The notes under the pieces were generated by a model. The model was given only the letters and a program-made list of their open reading frames with translations. It was not told the DNA's origin and made no database searches. A DNA stretch of 64,000 bases from Apodemus sylvaticus (Eukaryota; Chordata; Mammalia; Rodentia; Muridae). A program made the translations under genes and the position numbers. Below, piece by piece: positions 1 to 9,245 of the stretch; the stretch's first letter is position 1, and every line of letters begins with the position of its first letter. Where the stretch lies: the NCBI RefSeq assembly GCF_947179515.1, contig NC_067472.1, positions 103,483,658 through 103,547,657 on the forward strand. Direction: 5' to 3'.

Positions 1-371
1 AATTCACAACAGTTGTGAAAACATACATAAAACTTATGCAAGTCCAAGCGATACCAAATCCCAGCATGCAGATGGAAAGTTGGACAATCCTATTCTTTAT
101 GGATCCACTGGCAATTGCTAGCAACTAAGAAAGGGAGAAACAGTTTTGTCTAAGAGTATGGCCCTTGGTAAGTCAACTATGCTCAACTGGAAGACCACAC
201 ACACATCCAAGAATATTTAGTCTTGGTCTTAAAGGGTTTTTTAAAAATAGGATACAAACTTGTATGAAGAGAAAATGGTGCTGGAGCTGGGAAGAGATGG
301 TAGAGAAGGGGTTAATATGATCCAAACTCTCAATATGATACAAAACTCTCAATAAAATTTGAGGAAAAAAA
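1..371 (+). mobile_element. LINE-1 3' end (mouse L1/Lx-type 3' UTR)
   Basis: The sequence follows the murine L1 3' untranslated region: a stretch about naming a lattice of recognisable phrases such as ggcaattgct and tggaagaccacac, ending in a degenerate aataaaattt signal and A-rich tail near 371. The element enters from outside the window, so its 5' extent and ORF2 are not visible. It is diverged from young L1Md copies, which suggests an Lx-age insertion. No coding capacity lies inside the window. Confidence 0.8.
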
Positions 372-379
372 GTTGGATA

Positions 380-600
380 GTGTAGCAAACATCTGCAGTT
401 CCAGCACTCCTATGGAAAGATAGGCAGGAGGGATAAGAGATCTGCCCAGAAGCTAGCAGGCTAGCCATCCTGGGATACATAGTATAGCACAATAGAAACA
501 ACAGAAGAAAACCTGACTCAATAAGGTAGAAAGAACTGACTGCCAAAAACTGTTTTCCGATTTCCACCATAAATAAGCCTGTACACACAAATATATGCAT
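380..600 (+). mobile_element. RSINE1/B4-type SINE remnant
   Basis: A diverged B1-like half (ccagcactcc, gcaggagg, gctagcaggctagcc) is followed by the RSINE1-style tail with ctgactcaataaggtag. Similarity is to remembered consensus only. It abuts the A-rich end of the preceding L1. Confidence 0.45.
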
Positions 601-624
601 ACAACAATAATAAAATTCCTTTTA

Positions 625-813
625 AATTAATGATTTACTTATTTTTATTTCATGTGCATTGGTGTTTGCCTGCATGTATGTCTGTGTGAAGGTGTGAATT
701 ACAGTTGAGCTGTACAGTTCCATGTAACCAGCTGAGCTGCCATGAAGGTGCTAGGAATTGAGCCTGGGTCCTCTGAAAGAACAGCCAGTGCTCTTAACCA
801 TCTCTCTGGCCCC
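625..813 (-). mobile_element. B3 SINE
   Basis: Read on the minus strand it has the tRNA-derived head ending in ggccagagagatgg and the B3 body. On the plus strand the tail-side phrase tgcattggtgtttgcctgca is diagnostic. It is nearly full length with moderate divergence. Confidence 0.8.
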
Positions 814-1643
814 AAATAAAATTCCTCAAAAGAAAAAATTAGTTTATAATGTTAGCTTGCCAGTGGCACACAATACTAAAGCACATATTTGTTCCATTGT
901 ACCTTCTAAGTCCCCAATTATCTACATATGTATATACTTGTATGTGCACAGTTTAATTTTGTATTTTGTTAAAAGTTGCCTCAAACTCACCATTTATATG
1001 TCTTATGTCCCCTACCTGAACTCCGATGACCTCTATCCTCACCTCAAGGCCTTCTCCTAAAGCACTTAACAGTAATTATAGACATTTACCATCCCCAAAT
1101 TGATGGGTCTGGGCTCACCAAGAAGAAAGAACTATTTTGTTCTAGGTAAAGCTGCTAGCAGCTGTGCCTTAATCATATATAACAATTAACTAATTTATTT
1201 TAGGGCTAAGGAAAAGGCTCTCTTAATGGAGAAGATCACATATTGAAAATTATGAGTCACCCTTGTCAACAATGATATGAAGATTCCAGAAAACAAGTAA
1301 CAAAAAAAGAATTTCAGTAGGTGGAATGTTTTTCCCCTGCCCACTCAGGGAGATAATGGTCTCTCAAGAGTGCACACAGCTTCAGCTACAGAACAAGGGA
1401 ATTCCCAAAGAAAAAGTCCACAAAGACCAGCTAACTGAAACAGTACTCAAAGGCAGGCTCCAGGGGGCTTGACATAATATGACTGAGGAAACATAGAGTC
1501 TAGACTCTGGTTCTGTGCCATTCATTTATTCAGTAAATGTTGAGAGCACTAATGATACCAATCAATCTAAAATGTAATTTGAACAGTTAACTTATTTAAC
1601 ATATCTGGGTTTAAATTTTCTAGCCCAACTTCACCACACATAG
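814..1643. other. Unassigned sequence
   Basis: About 830 bases with no recognisable repeat, gene or RNA. Base composition is AT-rich and the short open frames here show no known motif. Confidence 0.6.
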
Positions 1644-2043
1644 TTTCTTAGTCAGGGTTTCTATTCCTGCATAAACATCATGACCAAGAAGCAAGTTGGG
1701 GAGGAAAGGATTTATTCAGCTTACACTTCCAAATTACTGTTTATCACCAAAGAAGGTCAGGCACGGAACTCACACTGGGTAGGAAGCAGGGGTTGATGCA
1801 GAGGCCATGAAGGGAAGTTACTTACTGGCTTGCTTACCCTGACTTGTTCAGTCTGCTCTCTTATAGAACCTAAGACTACCAGTCCAGGGATGGCACCACC
1901 CACAATGGGCCCTCCCAACCTTGATCCTTAATTAAGAAAATGCCCCACAGCTGGATCTCATGGAGGCAGTTCCTCACCTGAAGCTCCTTTCTCTGTGGTA
2001 ACTCCAGCCTTTGTCAAGTTGACACACAAAACCAGCCAGTATA
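1644..2043 (-). mobile_element. Solo LTR, rodent ERVL-MaLR (MT/ORR1-like)
   Basis: On the minus strand it runs from a decayed TG start at 2043 through an aataaa signal to the terminal ...ctaagaaa at 1644. The sequence closely parallels the LTR at 3605-4003. The flanks catag (1639-1643) and tatag (2044-2048) are a probable decayed 5-bp target duplication, so this is a complete solo LTR and not one end of a provirus shared with the second copy. Confidence 0.75.
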
Positions 2044-2149
2044 TATAGAAATTCCAAGCAGAAAAAAGAAACTAAATAGACAACAAATACAGTGACAGGA
2101 ACAATTTGTAGAAAACTAGAAGACCAGTGTCTATACTCACCTTCACAAG

Positions 2150-2255
2150 GCAAATGACCTTGAGTTAGTCTCCTGCCTACTGTGGTCCTGTGTTCCCATC
2201 TATGGAATGAAGATAGTCTCATAGTTTATTCCTTGACAATGTTAGGAAATAGTGG
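2150..2255 (+). mobile_element. MIR SINE fragment
   Basis: The MIR core and 3' part are visible as tgaccttgagttagtc, then tcccatctatggaatgaaga and ctcatagttt. This is an ancient mammalian repeat, strongly diverged. Confidence 0.6.
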
Positions 2256-2372
2256 TTTGTGACATATGTCTCTAATGTCAGCACTCTGAGAAGGAGAGGC
2301 AGAAGCTTCCCAAGTTCTGAACCAGCCTAGGCCAGAGTGAGACCTTGTTTTAAAAACTAACAACCAACCAAC
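2256..2372 (+). mobile_element. B1 SINE, diverged
   Basis: Degenerate B1 body (gtcagcactctgagaaggag, gaaccagcctaggcc, gagaccttgtttt) ending in an A/C-rich tail. High divergence suggests a proto-B1 age. Confidence 0.65.
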
Positions 2373-2525
2373 AAAGTGTCGGCCTATGAGACATCTCAGA
2401 GCACACCAGTGCTCAGTAGGACAGTGCCTCATCCTTGCAGCTACCATCATGTTGGCAATGCTTTGGTAGTCCTGGTCTAGCTATCACGGGGAATTTGTTC
2501 CTTTCCATTTTATCACCTTGCACAG

Positions 2526-2653
2526 CCCTCAAGGGCCAAACCTGTGAATCAAAAGATCCAGCTGCCAAGACAGGCTCATTCCTGGCATTTCCTCCCAACA
2601 CATTCCCTGGGTCATGTCCAGAGCTTAGAAGAGCAGCACAGGGTGAAGGGCAG
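2526..2653 (+). other. Exon-like segment (speculative)
   Basis: A 128-base segment is bounded by a pyrimidine-rich tract ending in ttgcacag (acceptor-like, 2518-2525) and by cag|gtaaga (donor-like, 2651-2659). One reading frame stays open across it and beyond (2435-2779), giving no recognisable domain. Pairs of splice-like motifs of this quality occur by chance in several kilobases of unique DNA, so this is only a candidate noncoding or coding exon. It sits between two LTR insertions. Confidence 0.15.
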
Positions 2654-2920
2654 GTAAGAAGAGCAAGCAGAAATGACATCTGCTCTCTCTGGACAGCAGC
2701 AGCTACAAGATGTGTGAAACAGTTGGAGGGCCTTGGTGACAGACACTACGACAAACTATGGAAGAGACGCTTCAGATGATGACAGTGTATAAGATAATAT
2801 ATGAAACAGTCTACTTCTAGTTTGGACATCAACACACAGATGTGTGGTGAATTTAATCATTCAAACCGCAGACCCTTAGCTTGCTCAAAATAGCTTCTTG
2901 CTCTTAAGAAGTTCAAGATG

Positions 2921-3275
2921 GACATGGTACATACTTGTAAATCCAGACTGGTTGTCAACTTGACAACATCTGGAATTAACTAAAACCCAAGCAACTAGGC
3001 ACACCAATCAGAGATTTTTCTTGAGTGGATCACTCGGGGTCAGAAGACCCACTCTGAATCTGGATGGACATGAAGGAAGGGAGCTTTGGCTTTTTTGTCG
3101 CTACTGGACCACAGACTATAAGCTACTATAATGAATTATTACATACATGTACATACACACACACACAATCAGTTCTATTCTTCTAGAGAACCTCAACTAA
3201 TACACCAAGATTTAGGAGACCTCAAGTGAGAGGTCATCTTGAGCTACACAGAGATATTGCCATTAAAAAATTAAA
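2921..3275 (+). mobile_element. B1-type SINE split by an LTR
   Basis: The B1 left end (gacatggtacatacttgtaa, 2929-2948) and its right part (cttgagctacacagag, 3238-3253) are separated by the LTR at 2946-3204. Continuity of the B1 across the insert shows the SINE is the older element. Confidence 0.6.
2946..3204 (+). mobile_element. MaLR-type solo LTR, internally deleted
   Basis: It starts with tggttgtcaacttgac and ends with ctcaactaataca, the ends of a common rodent LTR. At about 259 bp it lacks much of the central region. Flanks ccaga and ccaag suggest a degraded target duplication. Confidence 0.7.
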
Positions 3276-3547
3276 AATAAAATATGTATAAGATGTGGGG
3301 AGGAAGGCAGACAGCTACACAAATAATCATAGTACAACAAAAGATTGGGTAAAGTGATGTGAAGTCATAAAAGTGAATGTGACTGCCTCTTTTTAAAAAG
3401 TAGCTCAAAGGTGGTAACATTAAAAAGGTGACGTGCAACATAGTCTTGAAGGAAGATTTAAGAACACACAGAGTATGTGGGAAAAAGAGAAAGTTGTCCC
3501 TGATGGAATGAAAAGAAAGTATAGCAACTCAAGATATAAGAAGTCCC
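3276..3547. other. Unassigned sequence
   Basis: AT-rich stretch with no repeat or gene that I recognise. Confidence 0.5.
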
Positions 3548-4190
3548 ATGGACTAGAAAGTAAGCACGGTAGTTAGGAGCACTTGCTGTGTAACTTTGAG
3601 GTCCTGTCTTAGTCAGGGTTTCTATTCCGGCACAAACATCATGACCAAGAAGCAAGTTGGGAAGGAAAGGGTTTATTCAGCTTACACTTCCATGCTGCTG
3701 TTCATCACTAAAGGAAGTCAGGACTGGAACTCAAGCAAGTTAGGAAGCAGGAGCTGATGCAGAGGCCATGGAGGGATGTTCCTTACTGGCTTGCTTCCCC
3801 TGGCTTGCTCAGCCTGCTCTCTTATAGAGCCCAAGAGCACCAGCCCAAAGGTGGTACCACCAATAAGGGGCCCTCCCCACTTGATCACTAATTGAGAAAA
3901 TGCCCCACAGCTGGATCTCATGGAGGCACTTCCCCAACTGAAGAGCCTTTCTCTGTGATGACTCCAGCCTGTGTCAAGTTGACATACAAAACTAGCCAGT
4001 ACAGGTCCTGATTTCAGATATCAGCACCCATGTTAAAAAAAAAAAAAAAAAAAGACAGGAGTATCTCAAACAAATCTGTAACCCCAGCATTATGAAGGAA
4101 AAAAACCAGATGGATTACTGTGGTTTACCTGCCAACCTATCTAGGAGCTCTACATTTAGAGAGAGACTGCGTCAAAGAAACAAGAAAGAG
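3548..4190 (+). mobile_element. RSINE1-like SINE split by an LTR
   Basis: The tRNA-like head (ggttaggagcacttgctgtg in diverged form, 3569-3604) continues after the LTR with ctgatttcagatatcagcac, a poly-A linker at 4036-4053, and a B1-like second half ending near 4190. This two-part structure with an A-rich middle is typical of RSINE1. Confidence 0.6.
3605..4003 (-). mobile_element. Complete solo MaLR LTR with target duplication GGTCC
   Basis: A 399-bp LTR with perfect TG..CA termini on the minus strand (tgtactggctagttttgta at 4003 downward; ...actaagaca at 3605). It has an aataaa signal shortly before the 3' end. The 5-bp duplication ggtcc is perfect at 3600-3604 and 4004-4008, as expected for ERVL/MaLR integration. 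Same family and strand as 1644-2043, but with its own target site. Confidence 0.88.
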
Positions 4191-4372
4191 AGAAAGACAC
4201 TCTATACCTTCTATGTTTTGAGAACAGCAAGCAGTCTAGTACAGTAAGAACAAAGAATGTTAAATGTAGCAGCTCTCTGTTATTTTGGACCTTACTTCTC
4301 AAATGAGACTGAAAAACCTTCAAGAAGAAAAAATGCTGAAAAGCACGCAAAAGGACAAGAGCACAACCTACC
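4191..4372. other. Unassigned sequence
   Basis: No repeat or gene recognised; A-rich in places. Confidence 0.4.
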
Positions 4373-4545
4373 TTCTATTCCTACCACATGCTCTTCTAGA
4401 GGATGTGGGTTCAATTCCCAGCATCCACCTGGCAGCTTACAACTGTCTCTAATTCTAGTCCCAGAAAATCTAAAACACTCTTCTAACTCCTGCAGGCACC
4501 AGGCACATGCGTGTACACACACACACAGGCAAAACACTTAACATA
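4373..4545 (+). mobile_element. B3 SINE, 5'-truncated
   Basis: B3 middle and 3' part: gggttcaattcccagcatcc, aactgtctctaattctagtc, gcaccaggcacatgcgtg, then ggcaaaacac. The 5' tRNA-like head is missing or too diverged to see. Confidence 0.8.
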
Positions 4546-4868
4546 CATAATTATATATACTATAATTTAATGTGTTGTATTTATATATTTATATCTTATA
4601 TATTATTTTTTAAAATAAATAAACAGGACACATTACTGAGCATCAGCCATACTGAGAATCCTTGAATTACACAGAGATGCCAGGTAGATTAAATCAAGGT
4701 AGACAGAGCAAAAGAACCCATGGTAACACAATGACATGACATGCAAGACCTGAAATCTATATCCTGGAAAACAGTTGGGAGTAGAGAAAAGTATAATCTC
4801 TGAATAGTGAGGTCTGAGCTCTGATCTCAAACTATTTATTGATAGTTGATTTAGATTACTGAACTTGT
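4546..4868. other. AT-rich unassigned sequence
   Basis: Contains an AT-rich block (4546-4625) and non-repetitive sequence; nothing recognised. Confidence 0.5.
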
Positions 4869-4882
4869 TCATCTCCTTTCTT

Positions 4883-5073
4883 TTTATTTTTTAAGGATTT
4901 ATTTATTTATTATATGTAAGTACACTATAGCTGTCTTCAGACACACCAGAAGAGGGCATCAGATCTCATTACAGAGGGTCGTGGGCTCCCATGTGGTGCT
5001 GGGATTTGAACTCAGGACCTCCAGAAGAGCAGTCAGTGAGTGCTCTTAACTACTGAGCCATCTCTCCAGCCCC
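4883..5073 (-). mobile_element. Full-length B2 SINE with 14-bp target duplication
   Basis: Minus-strand B2, from the head complement ctgagccatctctccagccc at its right end to the AT-rich tail at left. A perfect 14-bp duplication tcatctcctttctt flanks it at 4869-4882 and 5074-5087, marking an intact L1-mediated insertion. Confidence 0.93.
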
Positions 5074-5149
5074 TCATCTCCTTTCTTGTAAATGGGATGT
5101 TCTATATACCTTAGAATACTCTTAAATATTGAACAAAAACTACCAACCA

Positions 5150-5332
5150 CTTGGTGTGGCAGCACATGTCTTTAGTCCCAGCACTTAGGAGACAAAGGCA
5201 AGAAGATCTCTGTGATTTCAGGCAAGACTAGTCCACACAGAAAGCTCCAGAACGCCAGACTATACAAAGACACCCTATCTCAAAACAACAACAACAACAA
5301 AACAAAACATCAACAAAAAAAAAAAAAAAAAA
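5150..5332 (+). mobile_element. B1 SINE
   Basis: B1 body (gtcccagcacttaggagaca, ccctatctcaaaac) with a long (CAA)n/poly-A tail to 5332. Moderately diverged. Confidence 0.8.
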
Positions 5333-5557
5333 CCACCCAGTCTATTAGAATCAGTATTTAAATAATTTCCCTTTCTTCCCAGGGTCACAGTGTTGAACTT
5401 TTGCATAATTAAGGAAGAGTGTTCCCAACCACAACAGCAGAGACTATGTGAGCAGCAGACCAAGACACCACAGACAAAGATAGTAAGACATCAATAATTC
5501 TATCTATATGCCCAACTCAGAAACTATAGCAGAACTCAGAAAAACAGACTTAAAACA
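5333..5557. other. Unassigned sequence
   Basis: Nothing recognised in this short interval. Confidence 0.4.
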
Positions 5558-5640
5558 GAGCCAGGATGTAGTTCAGTTGGTCAAGCTTGTCTAGTCAACA
5601 CAGAGCCCTGGGTTTCATACCCAATATTACATAAAACCAG
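5558..5640 (+). mobile_element. ID-type SINE
   Basis: tRNA-Ala-derived ID sequence: atgtagttcagttggtcaag, then gccctgggtttcatacccaa. The A and B box regions are degenerate. It is a retroposed copy, not a tRNA gene. Confidence 0.65.
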
Positions 5641-5642
5641 TC

Positions 5643-5920
5643 CAAGCTGGAAAGCTGGCTCAGATGGTAAAACAACTGCCACATAAACATGATGACAGGA
5701 GTTCAGTTCCCCACAACCTACATTAAGCAGATTACATCTATAATCTCAGTACTAGGGAAGCAGGGACAGGAGGACCCATAGGGTTCAATAGCCAGTCAGT
5801 CTAACCAAATCAGTGAGTTTCTGGTTCAGTGAGACTGTCTCAAAAAAACAAGGTGGAGAGAAATTGAGGAAGACATTAGTCATCAACCCCTAACCTTAGG
5901 CTCATGCACACACATGCATG

Positions 5921-5962
<42 letters not shown>
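5643..5962 (+). mobile_element. RSINE1-type SINE ending in (CA)n
   Basis: Composite SINE: a tRNA-like head (agctggctcagatggtaaaa), a B1-like half (atctcagtactagggaagc) and the typical RSINE1 tail with gtctcaaa and gaggaagac. It ends in a (CA)n microsatellite at about 5922-5959. Confidence 0.7.
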
Positions 5963-5963
<1 letters not shown>

Positions 5964-5974
5964 ATTTGAGTGCC

Positions 5975-6105
5975 TGTGAGAGGTAGCACATACCTATAAC
6001 CCTAACATTCATGAGGTAGAGGCAGGAGGACCAGAAAAGGTCATTCTAAGTCACAATTTAAAGCCAGTCACTATTATATGAGACTCTGTCTATAAAATAA
6101 TAATA
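5975..6105 (+). mobile_element. B1/B4-type SINE
   Basis: Diverged B1 body (gaggtagaggcaggaggacc, gagactctgtctataaa). Confidence 0.65.
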
Positions 6106-6121
6106 ATTTTTAAAAATAAAT

Positions 6122-6312
6122 AATAAAGTCTGGAGAGATAGCTCAGCATTTAAGAACACTGGCTACTCTTCTAGAGGACTTGGGTTTAATTCCCAGCACC
6201 CACATTGCAGCTCACAGCTGTCTATAACTCCAGTTCTAGAGGATCCAACACCCTCACACAGATATACATGCAGGTAAACACCAATGCACCTGAAACAAAA
6301 ATAAATTAATTT
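6122..6312 (+). mobile_element. B3 SINE
   Basis: Starts ctggagagatagctcagc and keeps ggtttaattcccagcaccc and ctccagttctagaggatcc. Near full length. Confidence 0.85.
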
Positions 6313-6429
6313 TTAATTAAATAAATAATAAAATAAAACTAGAAATACAGTTGAGACAATTAATAAGTCCATATATTCAGTTGTACTAACAAATACAAGA
6401 TACTGAGCTCCAAAAACTGAAGCAAAAAC

Positions 6430-6502
6430 TTCTGGACCATGCAAATAGTTCAAGCAGTAAAGTACTTGCCATACAAGCCTGACCACCTGAATTCAATCCA
6501 TT
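6430..6502 (+). mobile_element. tRNA-derived SINE head fragment (B3/B3A-type)
   Basis: The segment caagcctgaccacctgaatt matches the head of B3A-like SINEs. Its 3' half is replaced by the next B1. Confidence 0.5.
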
Positions 6503-6624
6503 TCTGTAGCCCTGGCTGTCCTGGAACTCACTCTGTAGACCAGGCTGGCCTCGCTCAGAAATCTGCCTGCCTCTGCCCTCCCAGAGTGCTGGAATTACAG
6601 GTGTGCAACACTACCGCCCAGCTC
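6503..6624 (-). mobile_element. B1 SINE
   Basis: Minus-strand B1, low divergence (agccctggctgtcctggaac, gtagaccaggctggcctcg). It lacks the A-tail side on its left, so it is truncated. Confidence 0.9.
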
Positions 6625-6654
6625 ATTCAGTCTATTAAAACAAAAATATCATAG

Positions 6655-6985
6655 GTAGAATGATTTAAACAATAACCATTCATTCTCATAGTTCTGGAAA
6701 TTGGTAAGGGCCAACATCAAGTCACCAGCAGACTTGGCATCTTGACTTACTTTCTAGTTCAAAAATTCTTCTCACTGTGTCTGTCCCTGGCAGAAGGGGC
6801 AAGACAGTTCAGTGAAGTTTTTGTTGTTGTTTGTTTGTTTGTATTGTTTTAGGACACTAATCCCCCTTAAAAGGACCCACACTCAGGACCTAGCAAATGA
6901 TCCACCCCTAACACTATCACATGGCAGGGCTAGGATTTGAAAATGACTCTGGGTAGGGCACAATCAGTCACAACATTCTGCTTCC
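6655..6985 (-). mobile_element. Ancient MaLR LTR (MLT1/MST-like)
   Basis: Landmarks of the old mammalian MaLR LTR read on minus: tcatagttctggaaattgg, accagcagacttggcatctt, gcagaaggggcaag, ggacactaatcccc and gctaggatttgaaaatga. A (GTTT)n patch lies at about 6823-6845. Confidence 0.6.
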
Positions 6986-7195
6986 ACACTCCCAATTAAG
7001 CATGTGCTTCTCAGATGCAATATAAATTCATAACAACGCAACAAAGCAAAGGTTTTTTATATTCATTCCTTATATTTTGTTCCACCAATTTGAAAGTCTT
7101 AAAAGTAAATATCTTGATCATCAGATATAGATGAAAGTCAGTGTACAATTCACCCTGAGGCAATGTGCTCTTCAGCTGTGAACCTGGAAAACTAA

Positions 7196-7247
7196 ACCCT
7201 CCTTATCATCACTAGAACACACCCCCTTAGGATTCTCTTCCAAACAT
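7196..7247 (+). repeat. 52-bp perfect direct duplication, copy A
   Basis: Identical over 52 bases to 8047-8098 (starts accctccttatc, ends ccaaacat). Neither copy matches a SINE or LINE that I know. The flanks do not match each other. Confidence 0.9.
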
Positions 7248-7299
7248 TCAATGGGGATAGGGCTGGGAAAACGTCCATTAAAATGTGCATACAAAGTAA

Positions 7300-7440
7300 A
7301 GCCTGTGTGGTAAGCCTTTAATCCCAGTATTTATTGAGGAGGGAGAAACTGGTGTATCTCTGAGTTTGAGGCCAACCTGGTCTACAAAATGAGTTATATG
7401 CAGGGTTACAGAGTGAGACCTGTCTCAAAAAACAAAAAAA
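7300..7440 (+). mobile_element. B1 SINE
   Basis: B1 body (gcctttaatcccagtattta, ggccaacctggtctac, gacctgtctcaaaa), moderately diverged. Confidence 0.8.
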
Positions 7441-7484
7441 TTTGAAAAGACTATGCCGTTCTTGCTGGACATATAGGATTCTTG

Positions 7485-7645
7485 CTGAATCCATATAGGG
7501 TGGCTCACAACCACTTATAATTCAAGCTTCAGGGGATATAATGCCTCCGAAAACACCTTGCACACACATGCACATACCCACACCACACATACATATACAC
7601 ACAAACACACTCATACACATAATTTTTTAAAAAATCTTAAAGAGA
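7485..7645 (+). mobile_element. B3-type SINE, 5'-truncated
   Basis: B3 3' half (gtggctcacaaccactta, caagcttcaggggatataat) followed by a CA-rich tail. A short local repeat of ttcttgctg precedes it. Confidence 0.65.
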
Positions 7646-7659
7646 AATACAATGGTGCG

Positions 7660-7745
7660 GACTAAAAGACTGGCTTAGTAGTAGAGCTCTTGCATAGTAT
7701 ATTCAAGATCCTGAGCATCATAAAACTAAACTTAAAAATACCTAG
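7660..7745 (+). mobile_element. ID-type SINE
   Basis: ID sequence (ggcttagtagtagagctctt, gcatagtatattcaagatcc) ending in an A-rich tail. Confidence 0.65.
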
Positions 7746-7770
7746 CATCATAAAACTAAACTTAAAAATA
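7710..7770 (+). repeat. 30-bp tandem duplication
   Basis: A 30-31 bp unit (cct..agcatcataaaactaaac..) occurs twice head to tail at 7710-7740 and 7741-7770; 27 consecutive bases are identical. It duplicates the 3' end of the ID element. Confidence 0.9.
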
Positions 7771-8046
7771 GGCAACAGCAAAATATACTACGGAAGAGTG
7801 ACCTCAATTATAACAGTCTATGTCAAAGCACACCCAAGACTTGCCCTCTCAGATTAAGTGACACTGTCCCTATGGCTTTAGACAGATGCCATAAGGCTGC
7901 TGAAAGCAAAATAATTAGCCTCCTTTTTGAAAACAAGGAGCCAGCTCTAATGATCTATGAATCACTGTCAGATCATTCTTGTCTTGTCTTCAAGTACAGT
8001 ACCTGGCTTCTGCTGAGATAGCTAGCTGACTAAGATGGTGTGGCTC
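7771..8046. other. Unassigned sequence
   Basis: No recognisable repeat or gene between the ID element and the second 52-bp copy. Confidence 0.4.
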
Positions 8047-8097
8047 ACCCTCCTTATCATCACTAGAACACACCCCCTTAGGATTCTCTTCCAAACA

Positions 8098-8098
<1 letters not shown>
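8047..8098 (+). repeat. 52-bp perfect direct duplication, copy B
   Basis: Second copy of 7196-7247, offset by 851 bases. It is immediately followed by a (CT)n tract and the 3' end of a minus-strand L1. Confidence 0.9.
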
Positions 8099-8144
<46 letters not shown>

Positions 8145-8183
8145 GTCTGTCTCTCTCTTCCCCCTCTCCCTTCCTCCCTCTAT
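8099..8183 (+). repeat. (CT)n/(GTCT)n microsatellite
   Basis: Pure CT dinucleotides to about 8140, then gtctgtctgtct and a C/T-rich decayed end. It sits where the purine-rich tail of the minus-strand L1 would be. Confidence 0.9.
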
Positions 8184-8433
8184 TTTATTGGCTATTTTCC
8201 TTATTTACATTTCAAATGTTATCCCCTTTCCTGGTCCCCCACCCTAGAAACCACCTATCACCTATCCCATGCCCCCTCCCCCTGCTTCTATGGTGGTGCT
8301 CCCCCACCTACTGGCCTCACCGCCCTAGCATTCCCCTGCACTGGGACATCAAGCCTTCACAGGACCAAGGGCCTCTCCTCCCATTGATGCCAGACAAGGC
8401 CATCCTCTGCCACATATGCAGCTGGAGCCCTCT
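8184..8433 (-). mobile_element. LINE-1 3' UTR (mouse type), 5'-truncated
   Basis: Reading minus, it ends with the murine L1 3' end (complement visible as cttatttacatttcaaatg). The plus strand also shows actgggacatcaagccttca and gaccaagggcctctcctccc. Only about 250 bp of 3' UTR is present, so no ORF is retained. Confidence 0.85.
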
Positions 8434-8631
8434 CTTTCTGTTTCTCTATAGCTCTATCTTTCTGTCTCTTATGGGTAGCCAGAGACTTTCCAAATCTTTA
8501 AGTTTCAGGTTTATTGTTTTTTCTTTGAAATTGTTTTGCTTAAAAATACCTTGAGTAGTTTATTTCCTCTACAATTTACTAAAACCAGGAAGGAAGAACC
8601 AAGCTACACCTTCAGTAACTTTGCTTAATTA

Positions 8632-8862
8632 AGGCTTATGAGGTGGTTCAGTAGTGAAAACGACTTATTATCAAGTCTAACACACTAAATTCAATCCCCA
8701 GGGCTTATATAGTGGAAGGAGGGAACCAACCCCTAAAAGTTATCCTCTCACCTCCATATACTTACCATGGTGCAGATGCACACACATGGGTGCACACACA
8801 CACACACAAACACACCCACACACACACACACAGAGCAATCAATATACATAATTAAAAATTGT
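8632..8862 (+). mobile_element. B3A-type tRNA SINE with CA-rich tail
   Basis: Head tgaggtggttcagtagtgaa, middle ttcaatccccagggctta and gtggaaggaggg, then ttatcctctcacctccat, ending in an interrupted (CA)n at about 8795-8833. Confidence 0.65.
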
Positions 8863-8869
8863 TAAGAAA

Positions 8870-9240
8870 TTACCTTAGCTAAATGTTCCATGTCTTTGCA
8901 TGTAAGTTCTTCTTTGCACAAAACAGAAAATGAACACAATTTAACCAATTTCTTCACTACTTTAGAAGAATGACCTTTCCTCCAGTTTCCAACACTTTTC
9001 TGATTTCTAAGACCTTATCAGAATCATCTTTATCAACCAGATTTCCCAGAGCATCCTAATGAGGATTGTTCAGTATTAATCCTCATTATCAACTGAGACT
9101 TTCTCTACAACTTTTTTTCCTTAAATCTCATCAGGAGAAACTTTAAATGTCTATTAATGACAATTAAGGTTTTTCTGGTACATGCATCTAAATTACCCCA
9201 GGCTGGCTTCATTGACTCAGTTACAAAGCCACATATCCTT
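8870..9240. other. Unassigned sequence
   Basis: About 370 bases without recognisable repeat or gene. Possibly an old, unidentifiable transposon remnant. Confidence 0.5.
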
Positions 9241-9245
9241 CTTAG

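Noticed and set aside
2435..2779. 114-codon plus frame as a coding gene
   Set aside because: No domain, no conserved start context; only the splice-like bounds were kept as a weak note.
1644..4003. A MaLR provirus with two LTRs
   Set aside because: Each LTR has its own target duplication and no retroviral or MaLR internal sequence lies between.
7714..7770. CRISPR-like direct repeats
   Set aside because: Only two adjacent copies with no spacer; a tandem duplication.
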